A program made the position numbers and the translations under genes. A stretch of DNA of 64,000 nucleotides from Bacillus chungangensis (GTDB lineage: Bacteria > Bacillota > Bacilli > Bacillales > Bacillaceae_C). The stretch lies in NCBI RefSeq assembly GCF_030812995.1, contig NZ_JAUSTT010000003.1, forward strand, positions 171,131-235,130. Direction: 5' to 3'. The notes below the pieces were generated by a model. It was not told where the DNA came from. It did no database searches and was given only the letters and a program-made list of their open reading frames with translations. This document shows positions 21,362 through 30,044 of this stretch, one piece after another (the first letter of the stretch is position 1; every line of letters begins with the position of its first letter).

Positions 21362-21699
21362 AGTGAAACTTTCATCAGTGGGGATTTTCTCTCATCCCCC
21401 ACTAGACAAGAAGTAGAACAAAGGCTAAGATCGCTGGCGTCCTCGAAAAGGAAACCGCTTTTCTTCGTGCGATGTACCGCTGCCGAAGCTTTCCTTGTCC
21501 TGTTGCAACGCCTTTGTGACCTACGTCCTCGAAAAAGAAGAGCACTTTTTCTTCGTGCGATGTTGATTCAAGAAGCTTTCCTTATCCTGTAGGCCCGAAC
21601 CAATCGGACATTTGTCTTTCAGTTATCCCCAACCTAGCGCTTCTGATTCCTCTTACTCCCCGAGGTGGGGGTCTTCCTGCCAGTTAGATGTGGGATAAA
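21358..21699 (+). repeat. Interspersed repeat copy R7 (full form, 342 bp)
   Basis: The most complete copy: 5' hairpin, first inner module (CCTCGAAAAGGAAACCGC..), second inner module (CCTCGAAAAAGAAGAGC..), CCAATCGGACATTTG and 3' hairpin CCCC..CCTAGCGC..CCGAGGTGGGGG, ending GCCAGTTAGATGTGGGATAAA. Its first bases ATAAAG contain the stop codon of the M23 gene, and that gene's terminator lies just past its right end, so it was inserted between stop and terminator. Confidence 0.92.
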
Positions 21700-21717
21700 A
21701 AGGCTAATGAATACCAT

Positions 21718-21750
21718 AGACCTTGATCTAAGACCAAGGTCTTCCTTTTA
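21718..21750 (+). terminator. Rho-independent terminator of the M23 peptidase gene
   Basis: AGACCTTG (21718-21725) pairs with CAAGGTCT (21735-21742), followed by TCCTTTTATT. It lies 357 bp after the peptidase stop, displaced by repeat R7. Confidence 0.75.
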
Positions 21751-22038
21751 TTGCTATTAGTTAAATAATTTTTTAAAAAGTAAATAACACACTAAAGTAA
21801 AGTTCCGTGCAGATTGATCACGTCCAATTGTTATTTATCTCTGGTATTAAAAAAGTAAGTGAAATGAGTTTTATATGTTATTCTAGCAAGTATTCTCTTA
21901 TTCTGTTTGATCTTTACTAGCCAATCCCCCCAATCTAAAAAAATATACATTTAGCTTGAGATGTTAGTATTAAAAAAATACGAATGAATATTGTTATTTA
22001 TTCTTAATTTTCTCTATATTGTTACGATAAAAACTCAT

Positions 22039-22614
22039 TTATTTGTTAAAATCCCATTTCTTTAGAAAAATCTTTTTAACCGCTTTTCGTGCACGATGCA
22101 GCTTTTGCCGAACTTTTTCTTCAGTTGAATGAATTTTTTCTGCAATTTCCTTATAAGTAAGTTCTTGTTTCCATCTCAAATCTATTAATATTCGATAATC
22201 AGACTTGATTTGATTTAAATATTTTTCCATTTCCTCTATCATCATCTTTGATTCTACTTCATCCTCTAAACTTTGGCTACAGCATGAGATAAATTGATTA
22301 CTATACTTAAGATAAAGATTCTCATCTAATTCACATTGTGTTTTTGAATGTTTTCTTAAATAATTATATGTTGTATTTTTTGCAATTACTTTAAACCAAG
22401 CTCTAAATTTTTCCTGATTATCATACTTTGGAGTTTTTTGAATGATTTTCAAAAACGAGTCTTGAATAATGTCCTCTGTTGTTGCGTGGTCCTTTACTAA
22501 ATTGAAAATGTGGGGATATACTAGATGATAAAATTCATTATAAATAGCGTTTTGCGTCTCGTGATTAAATTGTTGAAAACTTTTAGATGCTAGGAGTAAC
22601 AAATAACTTTTCAT
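22039..22614 (-). CDS. RNA polymerase sigma factor, ECF-like sigma-70
   Basis: About 191 residues. Region 2: NAIYNEFYHLVYPHIFNLVKDHATTEDIIQDSFLKIIQKTPKYDNQEKFRAWFKVIAKNTTYNYLRK, with the DIIQDSF core and FRAWF. Region 4: LIDLRWKQELTYKEIAEKIHSTEEKVRQKLHRARKAVKKIF. ECF sigmas direct RNA polymerase to stress or envelope promoters. No anti-sigma gene is adjacent, which is unusual. ATG at 22614 is preferred over 22638, though GGAGG is 12 nt away. Convergent with the M23 gene. Confidence 0.87.
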   Translation of the reverse strand: MKSYLLLLASKSFQQFNHETQNAIYNEFYHLVYPHIFNLVKDHATTEDIIQDSFLKIIQKTPKYDNQEKFRAWFKVIAKNTTYNYLRKHSKTQCELDENLYLKYSNQFISCCSQSLEDEVESKMMIEEMEKYLNQIKSDYRILIDLRWKQELTYKEIAEKIHSTEEKVRQKLHRARKAVKKIFLKKWDFNK

Positions 22615-22898
22615 GGATTTTGCTACCCTCCAGAACAAATTTTTTTATATTAGTATCATTTACCCCTCCCTTGTTTATGGCATGTTTAAGAAGTAAGCAA
22701 CATGCAATGAAATCTGTTGATGTCTACTTAATGATAACATTTTATACAATAAAATACACCAAATATCCTTTTGTGTAAAATGATGTAAAATACATTTTTA
22801 TGAAGTATTTCTTTAGTGTATTTAACTGTCTTAATTAGTTGTTGAACAGTTGTTACGCTAAATAAATACTAGTTTTTTCTAATTAAATCAGCTTATTA

Positions 22899-22936
22899 TA
22901 TAGTCGTTGAACCATTTATCGTTCAACGACTATATA
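22899..22936. terminator. Perfect 15-bp stem-loop
   Basis: ATATAGTCGTTGAAC (22899-22913) pairs perfectly with GTTCAACGACTATAT (22922-22936) around CATTTATC. It lies 75 bp beyond the stop of the acetyltransferase gene at 23011 and could end that transcript, although no long T-run follows. The rest of 22615-23010 holds nothing else I can read. Confidence 0.45.
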
Positions 22937-23010
22937 TGACTCACATTAAAAATCACTCCATCTTTAAAACATACTCTCACTATCCAATTGGAATATACTT
23001 TAACGAGCCT

Positions 23011-23706
23011 TTAGTTGCATAAGCCTTCATTATCGATTGCCATCTTTTCTAGACAACTATTGAGAACATTTTTATCGATTTCATTTACTAAGTAATATTT
23101 TTCTTTATAGATGGCTCTAATCACTTCACTGACTTCTTCTTTTGTGAGCTCATCAGTTTGGACATTTTTAATAAATAAATTTAATGGTATGATACTTTCC
23201 CCACTAAGTAACGGAGGCTGTAGATAATCTATTTTTTCAAATAGTTTATAATGATTTCTATCAAAGAATTTGTGTCTTTTGATACAATCTTCTTTTTCTT
23301 CTTCCGTATGTACCATCTCTTGTTTTTCTGTTTCCAAGATTATCGCTTTTATGGAAGTATTTCCAGCTAAGATAGCATCTTTGTTTAATAATTCTTCTAG
23401 TTTCAATAATGTTTTTGCACCTAATCCTTTGCTTCGTTCCAAAGGATTCGTAACGAGATAAACGATAAACCCTGAATTTACATCTGATAAATAGTGCCCA
23501 GTTGCAAAAGAAACAAGACGGTCGTCTTCCAAACCAATTAAAAAGCGATAATTATTTGGCTTTCTCTTTCTCGCATATTGTAAACTTTTCAAGAAAATAT
23601 TGTGTGACTCCCTTACTTCAATAGGAAATGTTTGATCAAATAAATCGAACACTTTTTCTAAATGAATGTCATTTTCACATCTAATTTCTCCCCATCTAAT
23701 CGCCAT
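23011..23706 (-). CDS. GNAT-fold acetyltransferase-like protein
   Basis: 231 residues. The middle, YRFLIGLEDDRLVSFATGHYLSDVNSGFIVYLVTNPLERSKGLGAKTLLKLEELL, is the GNAT beta4-beta5 acetyl-CoA region (ERSKGLG is the pyrophosphate loop), and KHKFFDRNHYKLFEKIDYLQPPL-like residues follow. The C-terminal 50 residues are an added helical part. The substrate is unknown. The start ATG at 23706 is preceded by AAAAGGCGGTAATGTT. It borders the IS element on its upstream side, with about 155 bp between. Confidence 0.75.
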   Translation of the reverse strand: MAIRWGEIRCENDIHLEKVFDLFDQTFPIEVRESHNIFLKSLQYARKRKPNNYRFLIGLEDDRLVSFATGHYLSDVNSGFIVYLVTNPLERSKGLGAKTLLKLEELLNKDAILAGNTSIKAIILETEKQEMVHTEEEKEDCIKRHKFFDRNHYKLFEKIDYLQPPLLSGESIIPLNLFIKNVQTDELTKEEVSEVIRAIYKEKYYLVNEIDKNVLNSCLEKMAIDNEGLCN

Positions 23707-23968
23707 AACATTACCGCCTTTTATAGAAATTCCTCCAGTTAATACGTATACATTTTACTGATTACAATAATACAAAAGCCAGCTATCTTCAAGTTGTAGC
23801 AATGATAAAAATCTTGATATTTACTGCTAATGCAAGGCCCATTTGCTCTTAATAAAGTTATCATGAACGAAACTGGCCCCTTACTCGTAAAATCGCAGGT
23901 TAACTTGGTTAGACTTGTTACTAAATAGAAAACCAAATCAGAGCTGCATTACGAAAGGAGCCATTAAT

Positions 23969-25085
23969 ATGAAGGATACCACAAAATACGTAGGTTTAGA
24001 CGTGTCAAAGGAAAAAATTGCTGTTGCGATCGCTGATGAAGGAAGAAATGAACCAAGGTATCTTGGGATGATTTCTAATACACCAAATGCTATCAGACAG
24101 TTAGTAAAAAAACTGGGTAATCCAGATCAATTAAAATTTTGTTATGAAGCAGGTCCAACGGGATATGATATATACCGTTTGCTCGTAAGCATTGGAGTAG
24201 AATGTGCAGTCATTGCACCCTCGCTTATCCCACAAAAACCAGGAGACCGAGTGAAAACGGATCGTCGAGATGCACTTCGTTTAGCACAATTATTTAGAGT
24301 CGGAGAGCTTACATCTATATACGTACCTACCAAAGAGGATGAAGCGCTTAGAGATTTAGTTCGAATACGAAAAGATGGAAAAGAAGACGAACTTCGAGCT
24401 AAACATCGTTTAACTAAATTCTTATTACGACGAGATATTCATCCTCCTAAAGGGATAAAAAGATGGACATATGCTTATCGTGAATGGTTAGAAACACTTA
24501 CATTTGAAAATTCAATGTTGCGTCTTGTATTTCAAGAATATCTTCATGAGCTGCTAGTAATAGAACAACGCATCAAACGGATTGACAATGAAATTCAAAA
24601 GCAAGCTGAAGAAGGTTTCCATGCCCCAATGATCCAAGCACTTCAAGTACTAAGAGGTGTGGCAACGATAACCGCGACAGGACTAGTAGCTGAGATTGGA
24701 TCATTTCGTCGTTTTAAGACGCCAAGTCAACTAATGGCTTACGCAGGGTTAGTTCCAAGTGAACACTCAAGTGGAGAAATAAGAAAACAGGGTAATATTA
24801 CTAAAACAGGAAATCGCCATCTTCGTTGGCTGTTAATAGAATCCGCATGGAGCTATCGATACAAACCCGTAGTCAAGGGAAAATTGAAAAAAAGGTAAGA
24901 AGGGCAATCTGCTTCCATTAATGCAATCTCATGGCAAGCACAACAACGCTTACACAAAAAGTATTATCGTCTACTAGCTAGGCGGAAAAGCTGTTACTGC
25001 AATAGCAAGAAAGCTAGCAGGTTTTGTTTGGGCAATTGCGCAAGAAATCGAATCAGTAAATGATAAATATACCACAGTAAGCTAA
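23969..25085 (+). pseudogene. IS110-family DEDD transposase, broken by frameshifts
   Basis: Starts MKDTTKYVGLDVSKEKIAVAIADEG after AAAGGAGCC. The DEDD RuvC-like domain shows Asp in GLDVS, Glu in CYEAGPTGYD and Asp in VKTDRRDALRLAQ. The C-terminal Tnp domain has LRGVATITATGLVAEIG, MAYAGLVPSEHSSGEIRKQG and the catalytic-Ser segment. The first frame stops at 24898 after KGKLKKR. The next frame continues EGQSASINAISWQAQQRLHKKYYRLLA, and a third resumes as VTAIARKLAGFVWAIAQEIE to a stop at 25083-25085. So two frameshifts near the C-terminus make it inactive unless recoded. Confidence 0.85.
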
Positions 25086-25408
25086 AACGAATGAGTATTT
25101 GATCACTTAAATATTTTAAACGCGTGACATAAGATGAAATAAACATAGGACAAGAATTGAATAAGAGTAGGGCTCGGAGGCAAAGACAAAAACCGGAAAG
25201 GAGAATCCACGAGTTTCACTTGTGACAGTCCAATTTGGATGGATTCACGTATAAAGTTAGTGGAAGCTCCCCAGACGGAAAGATAAAATGTGAAAACCCA
25301 CGGATATCAGTATGCTCACCGTCGTAGAGTATTTTTGCCTTCGTGCCGTGTGCTTAACCAATGAAGGTCCGTGAATAAGGTGCTTCGTCGAAGTATAAAA
25401 ACTTGACA

Positions 25409-25500
25409 CGGAGTCCTCTGCGGGCATGAGTCTTACGCCAAGACGCCAATTAATAAGATAAATTGGCTACACCCAAGAGGTTACCATGCCCGCCACTCCG
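25409..25500 (+). ncRNA. Structured segment in the IS right end, candidate bridge-RNA region
   Basis: Nested pairing is plain: CGGAGT (25409-25414) with ACTCCG (25495-25500), CGGGCATG (25421-25428) with CATGCCCG (25485-25492), and an inner hairpin GCCAATT (25445-25451) with AATTGGC (25461-25467). IS110-family elements encode a guide (bridge) RNA in a non-coding end, on the right in the IS1111 group. The assignment to that RNA is inferred from position; the pairing is seen. Confidence 0.45.
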
Positions 25501-25609
25501 TATAAAGTTTTTTGTGAGAACACTAAAATAGTGGTCTTTTCTTAAGGTTGCCCTAAAATAGCACATTTTGTAAAAAATAGAGTAGGGACTTGAAAGTTTC
25601 GTTCATATC

Positions 25610-25891
25610 AGTGAAACTTCCATCAGTGGGGGTTTTCTCTCATCCCCCACTGATAAGAAGTAGAACAAAGGCTAAGATCGCAACGTCCTGTTGCAACGCC
25701 TTTGTGACCGACATCCTCGAAAAAGAAGAGCACTTTTTCTTCGTGCGATGCTGATTCAAGAAGCTTTCCTTATCCTGTAGGCCTGAACCAATCGGACATT
25801 TGACTTTCAGTTATCCCCCACCTAGCGCTTCTGATTCCTCTTACTCCCCGAGGTGGGGGTCTTACTGCCAGTTAGTTAGATGTGGGATAAA
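25610..25891 (+). repeat. Interspersed repeat copy R8
   Basis: Starts AGTGAAACTTCCATCAG, missing the usual leading GATAA where the IS right end abuts it. The first inner module has lost its central hairpin, so that GCAAC-GTCCT-GTTGC now forms a small hairpin inside ACAAAGGC/GCCTTTGT. The second module and the 3' hairpin are intact; a 4-bp duplication (GTTAGTTAGA) lies near the end. Its end overlaps the adenylyltransferase gene by 20 bp. Confidence 0.9.
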
Positions 25892-26753
25892 TTTCCGTTG
25901 CATCAGGCGGCAAATTTTGAACGTGTGTAAGGTACGGTTTGACCTTTTTAGTTTCTTCATAAGGGTATTTTTCATTTAAATCATCTGCCACCTCAATAGC
26001 AACTTGTTCAAATAAATTCGTCATGATAAACAAAGCTTTCCAAACATGTTCATAGTCTCCACTTGGATACGTCATCAACAGTTTCGTCCATGTTTCTTCG
26101 TCAACATAACGATTTAAGTATTTTCCATTTTTTCCTATACTCAATGAAAAGTTCGTTTCTATGCCTACTTTCCATTCAATCATCTTGATTAACATTGACC
26201 TCATTAGATTTAAATGATCATAGGCATAAAGGATTTCACGTCTCCATAATCCTTTTGCTACATAAGTGGAGACCCACCAGAATTCATTGCAACAATCTGC
26301 AAAATAACCAGTAGAAGGTTTTTTTACCCAGTATTCTTCGTCTGTTGGCGGAGATATAGCAGGCATCGTCCCATCTTTATCTAATAAGATCACCGTTAGC
26401 CTATCCTCGCAGCAATATTGATCCTTTTCCTCAATCGGAACAAGGATTAAATCAATTCTATTCCCATCTGTAAATAACATTAAGTAAGAAAATCTTTCAC
26501 CCAATTCAGGCGGGAACATAGCCATATTCTCTGGTGTCTGCATCATTATCCGCTCCCCAAAAATAGTAATCCAATTGGGGTCATCTATAAAAGACTGTAT
26601 ATCCGTCACAAGGTAGACAATATCATAATCCCTAAAAGCATCTTTTGGAACATTCGGATTTGTTCGTGAACCATTCATCCCAACAGCTCTAACTCTACTA
26701 TCTTCCTTAGCGACTTTTAAAACTAAATCCAACATTTCCTGTTCTGAACGCAA
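25872..26753 (-). CDS. Aminoglycoside 6-adenylyltransferase (ANT(6)/AadK-like)
   Basis: Transfers AMP to the 6-hydroxyl of streptomycin, giving resistance. 293 residues, close to the roughly 284 of AadK. The nucleotidyltransferase signature is MNGSRTNPNVPKDAFRDYDIVYLV (G-S and DxD), with further DGNRIDLILVP supplying the third Asp. The C-terminal helical domain follows (EFWWVSTYVAKGLWRREILYAYDHLNLMR). ATG with GGGAGG upstream. The last residues YPTSN and the stop are read from the end of repeat R8, so the native C-terminus was replaced or slightly extended. Probably chromosomal and intrinsic. Confidence 0.9.
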   Translation of the reverse strand: MRSEQEMLDLVLKVAKEDSRVRAVGMNGSRTNPNVPKDAFRDYDIVYLVTDIQSFIDDPNWITIFGERIMMQTPENMAMFPPELGERFSYLMLFTDGNRIDLILVPIEEKDQYCCEDRLTVILLDKDGTMPAISPPTDEEYWVKKPSTGYFADCCNEFWWVSTYVAKGLWRREILYAYDHLNLMRSMLIKMIEWKVGIETNFSLSIGKNGKYLNRYVDEETWTKLLMTYPSGDYEHVWKALFIMTNLFEQVAIEVADDLNEKYPYEETKKVKPYLTHVQNLPPDATEIYPTSN

Positions 26754-27369
26754 TATCTTCCCCTCCTATATGGTAATGATTGCTTAAAAACCACCAATAT
26801 AAGGAGGTCCTCTAATATAAACACAACTAAGTTATATAAAATGCTCAAAAAATGTCATTGAGGGTTCCTCCTAACCTTTTAGTTTTTTATACTAACCTAT
26901 TCATGTAAGTAGAATACCGACATCACCTTTTTGTAAATATGATATGGAGGTTTCGGTTTATTCTTTTTGTAAAACAGGAGAATGTAGACTTGTAACAACA
27001 TCCACCTTCCTCAAAGGGGTGTCATTCTTTGTGATTCATACTTTCAGTGATAAATTCCCTACAAGTCTCGTCATTTAATTATACAATATTGGTAGTATTA
27101 ACCATAATCATTTGTTCAAGAAGGACTTCATCCATAGATTGATTATTGTTGGTTCGAATTTGATTGCAGTATAAAATATATTCGTTTTTATCGATGCTAG
27201 CAGACATCAGTAATGCAGTTTAGTTTTTCAGGTTTACCTTTTATATAAAAGTATATTGTTTTGTCTGCTAAAAAAGTTTACTAAACAAATGCTGTAAAAT
27301 CAGCTGCCTTTACCTTCATTTGATAGCATGCCCCTTTTGCTTCTGTTCATCAACATACTTGTTTATATC
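26754..27369. other. Gene-free stretch, possibly decayed coding
   Basis: About 616 AT-rich bases. A minus-strand frame at 27079-27207 reads MSASIDKNEYILYCNQIRTN followed by 22 further residues, but it has no ribosome binding site and no known relative; it may be a gene remnant. No repeat copy or clear terminator was found. Confidence 0.4.
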
Positions 27370-28230
27370 TTAGTTTACATTTATCGTTCCATGTTTGCTT
27401 AAAAGCCCCAATTTATTTAATCCATCACCAATCGTGCCTTCTTTTGATTTTTCTGTATGCTGTTTTTTCTTAAAGCCTTCTAAATCAATTGTGATATCAG
27501 AGGAATCACTGTTAGCAGCAAGTGTTAATGAAGTAGGAGCTTCTTTATAAGATACAGTGATATCTCCTGACTTTGTTTCTACAAGCAATGATTTTCCTTC
27601 TTTTGTATCTTTGATTAATACTTCACCATCTGTTGAAGTAATTTTCATCTTTGGGCTAATTACACCTGCAAGATAGTTGTCACCAGTAGTGGAAGCTATC
27701 GTTAATTCCTTTAACGAACTATCTTTCAACCTAAGTTCTCCTTCTTTTGATACAAACTTCCCGTTGTCTGCTGACAATCTTTCAATTTTTTCAGCACCAG
27801 AATCGTTTGAAATGACGATATTTTTTGTTGTTACATCATTCATTCTTATATCACCGAATTTATTATTCAAAATAATAGCATCTATTTCACCCTTTGGGAT
27901 GGAGATATAGATAGTGCCTTTTTTTCCAAAACTGAATCCTTCAATGCCCTGATCTTCCTGATTCACTGTCATTTTCTTCTCACTATGTTTTATTGTTACA
28001 GGATCGTTCTTCTTGTCTTGTCGTTTTCCTTCAACTGCGATTATCACTTTTTTTACTTCGGTATTTTTAAACGCAATATCCCATGATTCGTTGTTTATTT
28101 CTACTTCTTCAACACTCCCTGCTTCAAAGGAATACTTTTTTTTGAAACTTTTCCCCCCTGCTTCTTTGACGCTAAGCGCTAATCCTCCAATTGCAATGAA
28201 TGCAACAAAAACGAATATCATTTTTTTCAA
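27370..28230 (-). CDS. DUF4097 (LiaG-like) putative adhesin, membrane anchored
   Basis: 286 residues with an N-terminal hydrophobic signal/anchor (MKKMIFVFVAFIAIGGLALSV). A repetitive beta-rich body follows: VEEVEINNESWDIAFKNT, IYISIPKGEIDAIILNNKFGDIRMNDV, KITSTDGEVLIKDT, LLVETKSGDITVSY. This is the short-strand pattern of the DUF4097/LiaG group, which is often encoded next to cell-envelope stress systems. The function is not known. It is third in the run ABC ATPase, permease, this gene, 39 bp after the permease stop, so it is probably co-transcribed and tied to the peptide-sensing system. Confidence 0.8.
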   Translation of the reverse strand: MKKMIFVFVAFIAIGGLALSVKEAGGKSFKKKYSFEAGSVEEVEINNESWDIAFKNTEVKKVIIAVEGKRQDKKNDPVTIKHSEKKMTVNQEDQGIEGFSFGKKGTIYISIPKGEIDAIILNNKFGDIRMNDVTTKNIVISNDSGAEKIERLSADNGKFVSKEGELRLKDSSLKELTIASTTGDNYLAGVISPKMKITSTDGEVLIKDTKEGKSLLVETKSGDITVSYKEAPTSLTLAANSDSSDITIDLEGFKKKQHTEKSKEGTIGDGLNKLGLLSKHGTINVN

Positions 28231-28269
28231 TTTTTATCCCTCTTTTTATTCAATTGCTAATATAATGAC

Positions 28270-28965
28270 TTAGGCCACATCGATTTTGTCAATTTTATGA
28301 TAAGAAAGATAGCCAATTGTAAGACCAGATAGACATAATACAATTGGTACACCAATAAAGTCGAGCAAGCTAGAGGAGCTGCCCGCTTCAGCGTTTATCA
28401 AAAATCCAATGATTACAGATGAGGTGATTGTTGTAGCAGCTGATTTTTTTCTCATGCCAAAATATAATGGAATTAGGCTTATTCCAGCAGTCGCCAATGC
28501 GCTAGTTAAAGTAGATGGAATTGTCGTTATCATTTCATTTACACTAACAGGTGCTTCAAAGAGGCCTATTATTGGATTTAAGAAGAAAGTTAAAATATTG
28601 ATGACTAAAGTAGAAATAATGATGCTAGAAAAACAAAAACCAAAGACAATTGATAATTTAGCTTGAATTAATTTTTTACGCCGCAACGGATAGGCAAACA
28701 ATAATTGAATCGTTTTATTCTTGTATTCATTAATAACTAGACGTGATAAAATGACACTTGAAAAAATGATAAATACGATCCTATTTAAAACATTTGTTAA
28801 AAGCATGAATTCCGCATAATCTGTAAACATTGGCTCACTTTCACCTTTAGAATCTAATACTATAAGAGCCTCAAGAGCAAAAATAGCCACAATACAAATT
28901 AGTAATCCCTTAAAATAACTAGATAAGTGATGTTTTTTCCATTCTAACTTTATTAGTTTAAGCAT
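28270..28965 (-). CDS. ABC-2 type permease (BcrB/lantibiotic-immunity-like)
   Basis: 231 residues with six hydrophobic stretches; opens MLKLIKLEWKKHHLSSYFKGLLICIVAIFALEAL, as in BcrB/EpiE-type permeases. It forms an exporter with the ATPase gene just upstream, which it overlaps by 8 bp. The ATG at 28965 is preceded by GGAGGCAACCAAC. The pair probably removes a cell-wall-acting peptide such as bacitracin or a lantibiotic (family knowledge; the substrate is not readable here). Confidence 0.85.
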   Translation of the reverse strand: MLKLIKLEWKKHHLSSYFKGLLICIVAIFALEALIVLDSKGESEPMFTDYAEFMLLTNVLNRIVFIIFSSVILSRLVINEYKNKTIQLLFAYPLRRKKLIQAKLSIVFGFCFSSIIISTLVINILTFFLNPIIGLFEAPVSVNEMITTIPSTLTSALATAGISLIPLYFGMRKKSAATTITSSVIIGFLINAEAGSSSSLLDFIGVPIVLCLSGLTIGYLSYHKIDKIDVA

Positions 28966-29881
28966 GTTGGTTGCCTCCATTAATAAGTTTTAAGAAGTAC
29001 GCTTCTAAATTGTATTGTTTTTTTTCAATTTCTTTGACGATAACATCATTTATAATCAATTCTTTATTGATTTGAGATTGGGAAATATCTTGTTCAAAAA
29101 TCCGAATCAGATCATGGTCTACTATTTCATACTTTTTAATTTCTAATTTATCTTCCAATACACGAATTGTTTTTTTCAAATTGTCTATTTTGATTTCAAG
29201 ATATCCAACATTTTCTTTTCTGATTTCTTCCATCTTCACTTCTTTTAATACTTTTCCATGATTAATAATGCCAATCGTATCTGCTATCGATTCAATTTCT
29301 GAAACAATATGACTTGAAATTAAAATCGTCATTCCATATTTCTCTTTTAGAAGTAATAAAAGCTCACGAATGTCTTTAATCCCGATTGGATCGAGTCCAT
29401 TGATAGGTTCATCAAGAATGAGGATCTCCGGTTTAGCAACAATTGCTCGTGCAATCCCTAGGCGTTGCTTCATCCCTAAAGAAAATTCATGAATTTTTTT
29501 ATTTCCTACATTGTGAAGACCAACAATTTCCAAAGCTTCGTTAACCGCTTTTTTATCATGATAGCCAACATATTGACAATGAAGTTCTAAATTTTCCTTT
29601 GCTGTCAGCCGCTCATAAAACACAGGATATTCAATGATACTGCCTATTTTCTTTAAATATCGATAAGATGTTGTTAAGACAGGCTGATTGAATACGATGA
29701 TTTCACCAGAAGATGGTTTGACTAAATTTAAGATCATCTTCATAATAGTTGTTTTACCAGCTCCATTCGGGCCTAAAAAACCATAAATTTCACCTTTTTT
29801 AATGTTCATATTGACATTAGAAACTGTTTCGGTTCCCTTAAATGTCTTGCTTAATTGATTGATTTGAATGACTGCTTCCAT
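28958..29881 (-). CDS. ABC transporter ATPase (BcrA-like)
   Basis: 307 residues. Walker A GPNGAGKTT (about 36-44), signature EFSLGMKQRLGIARA, Walker B LILDEPINGLDPIG, then an H-loop ISSHIVSEIE. The 80-residue C-terminal tail is typical of the bacitracin/lantibiotic export ATPases. The start ATG at 29881 follows GGAGGAAATAGTGA. First gene of a three-gene operon, divergent from a two-component system across 163 bp, which is the usual sensor-transporter layout. Confidence 0.9.
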   Translation of the reverse strand: MEAVIQINQLSKTFKGTETVSNVNMNIKKGEIYGFLGPNGAGKTTIMKMILNLVKPSSGEIIVFNQPVLTTSYRYLKKIGSIIEYPVFYERLTAKENLELHCQYVGYHDKKAVNEALEIVGLHNVGNKKIHEFSLGMKQRLGIARAIVAKPEILILDEPINGLDPIGIKDIRELLLLLKEKYGMTILISSHIVSEIESIADTIGIINHGKVLKEVKMEEIRKENVGYLEIKIDNLKKTIRVLEDKLEIKKYEIVDHDLIRIFEQDISQSQINKELIINDVIVKEIEKKQYNLEAYFLKLINGGNQHA

Positions 29882-30044
29882 TCACTATTTCCTCCTGAAT
29901 CACTTTTTGATATGCTACACTAAGCTTAATGGATGAAAGTAAAATCAAAGTAAACGCTAAGAAAAATGCTCGTAATGTTTTTATTGTAAACATAGATAAG
30001 AGAGTAAATTGGGTAAGATGAGAATGAAATGAGGGATAATCAAA

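Larger units (their letters stand above)
23863..25606 (+). mobile_element. IS110-family (IS1111-like) insertion element, decayed
   Basis: Bounded by a perfect 12-bp inverted repeat: ATGAACGAAACT (23863-23874) and AGTTTCGTTCAT (25595-25606). Subterminal repeats of this length are known for the IS1111 subgroup of IS110. The broken transposase gene lies between, with about 95 bp before it and a long 520-bp non-coding right part. The right end abuts repeat R8, which lacks its first six or so bases. Confidence 0.75.

Noticed and set aside
27079..27207. 42-residue minus-strand frame beginning MSASIDKNEYILYCN.
   Set aside because: No ribosome binding site and no recognisable relative; kept only as a note on the gene-free stretch.
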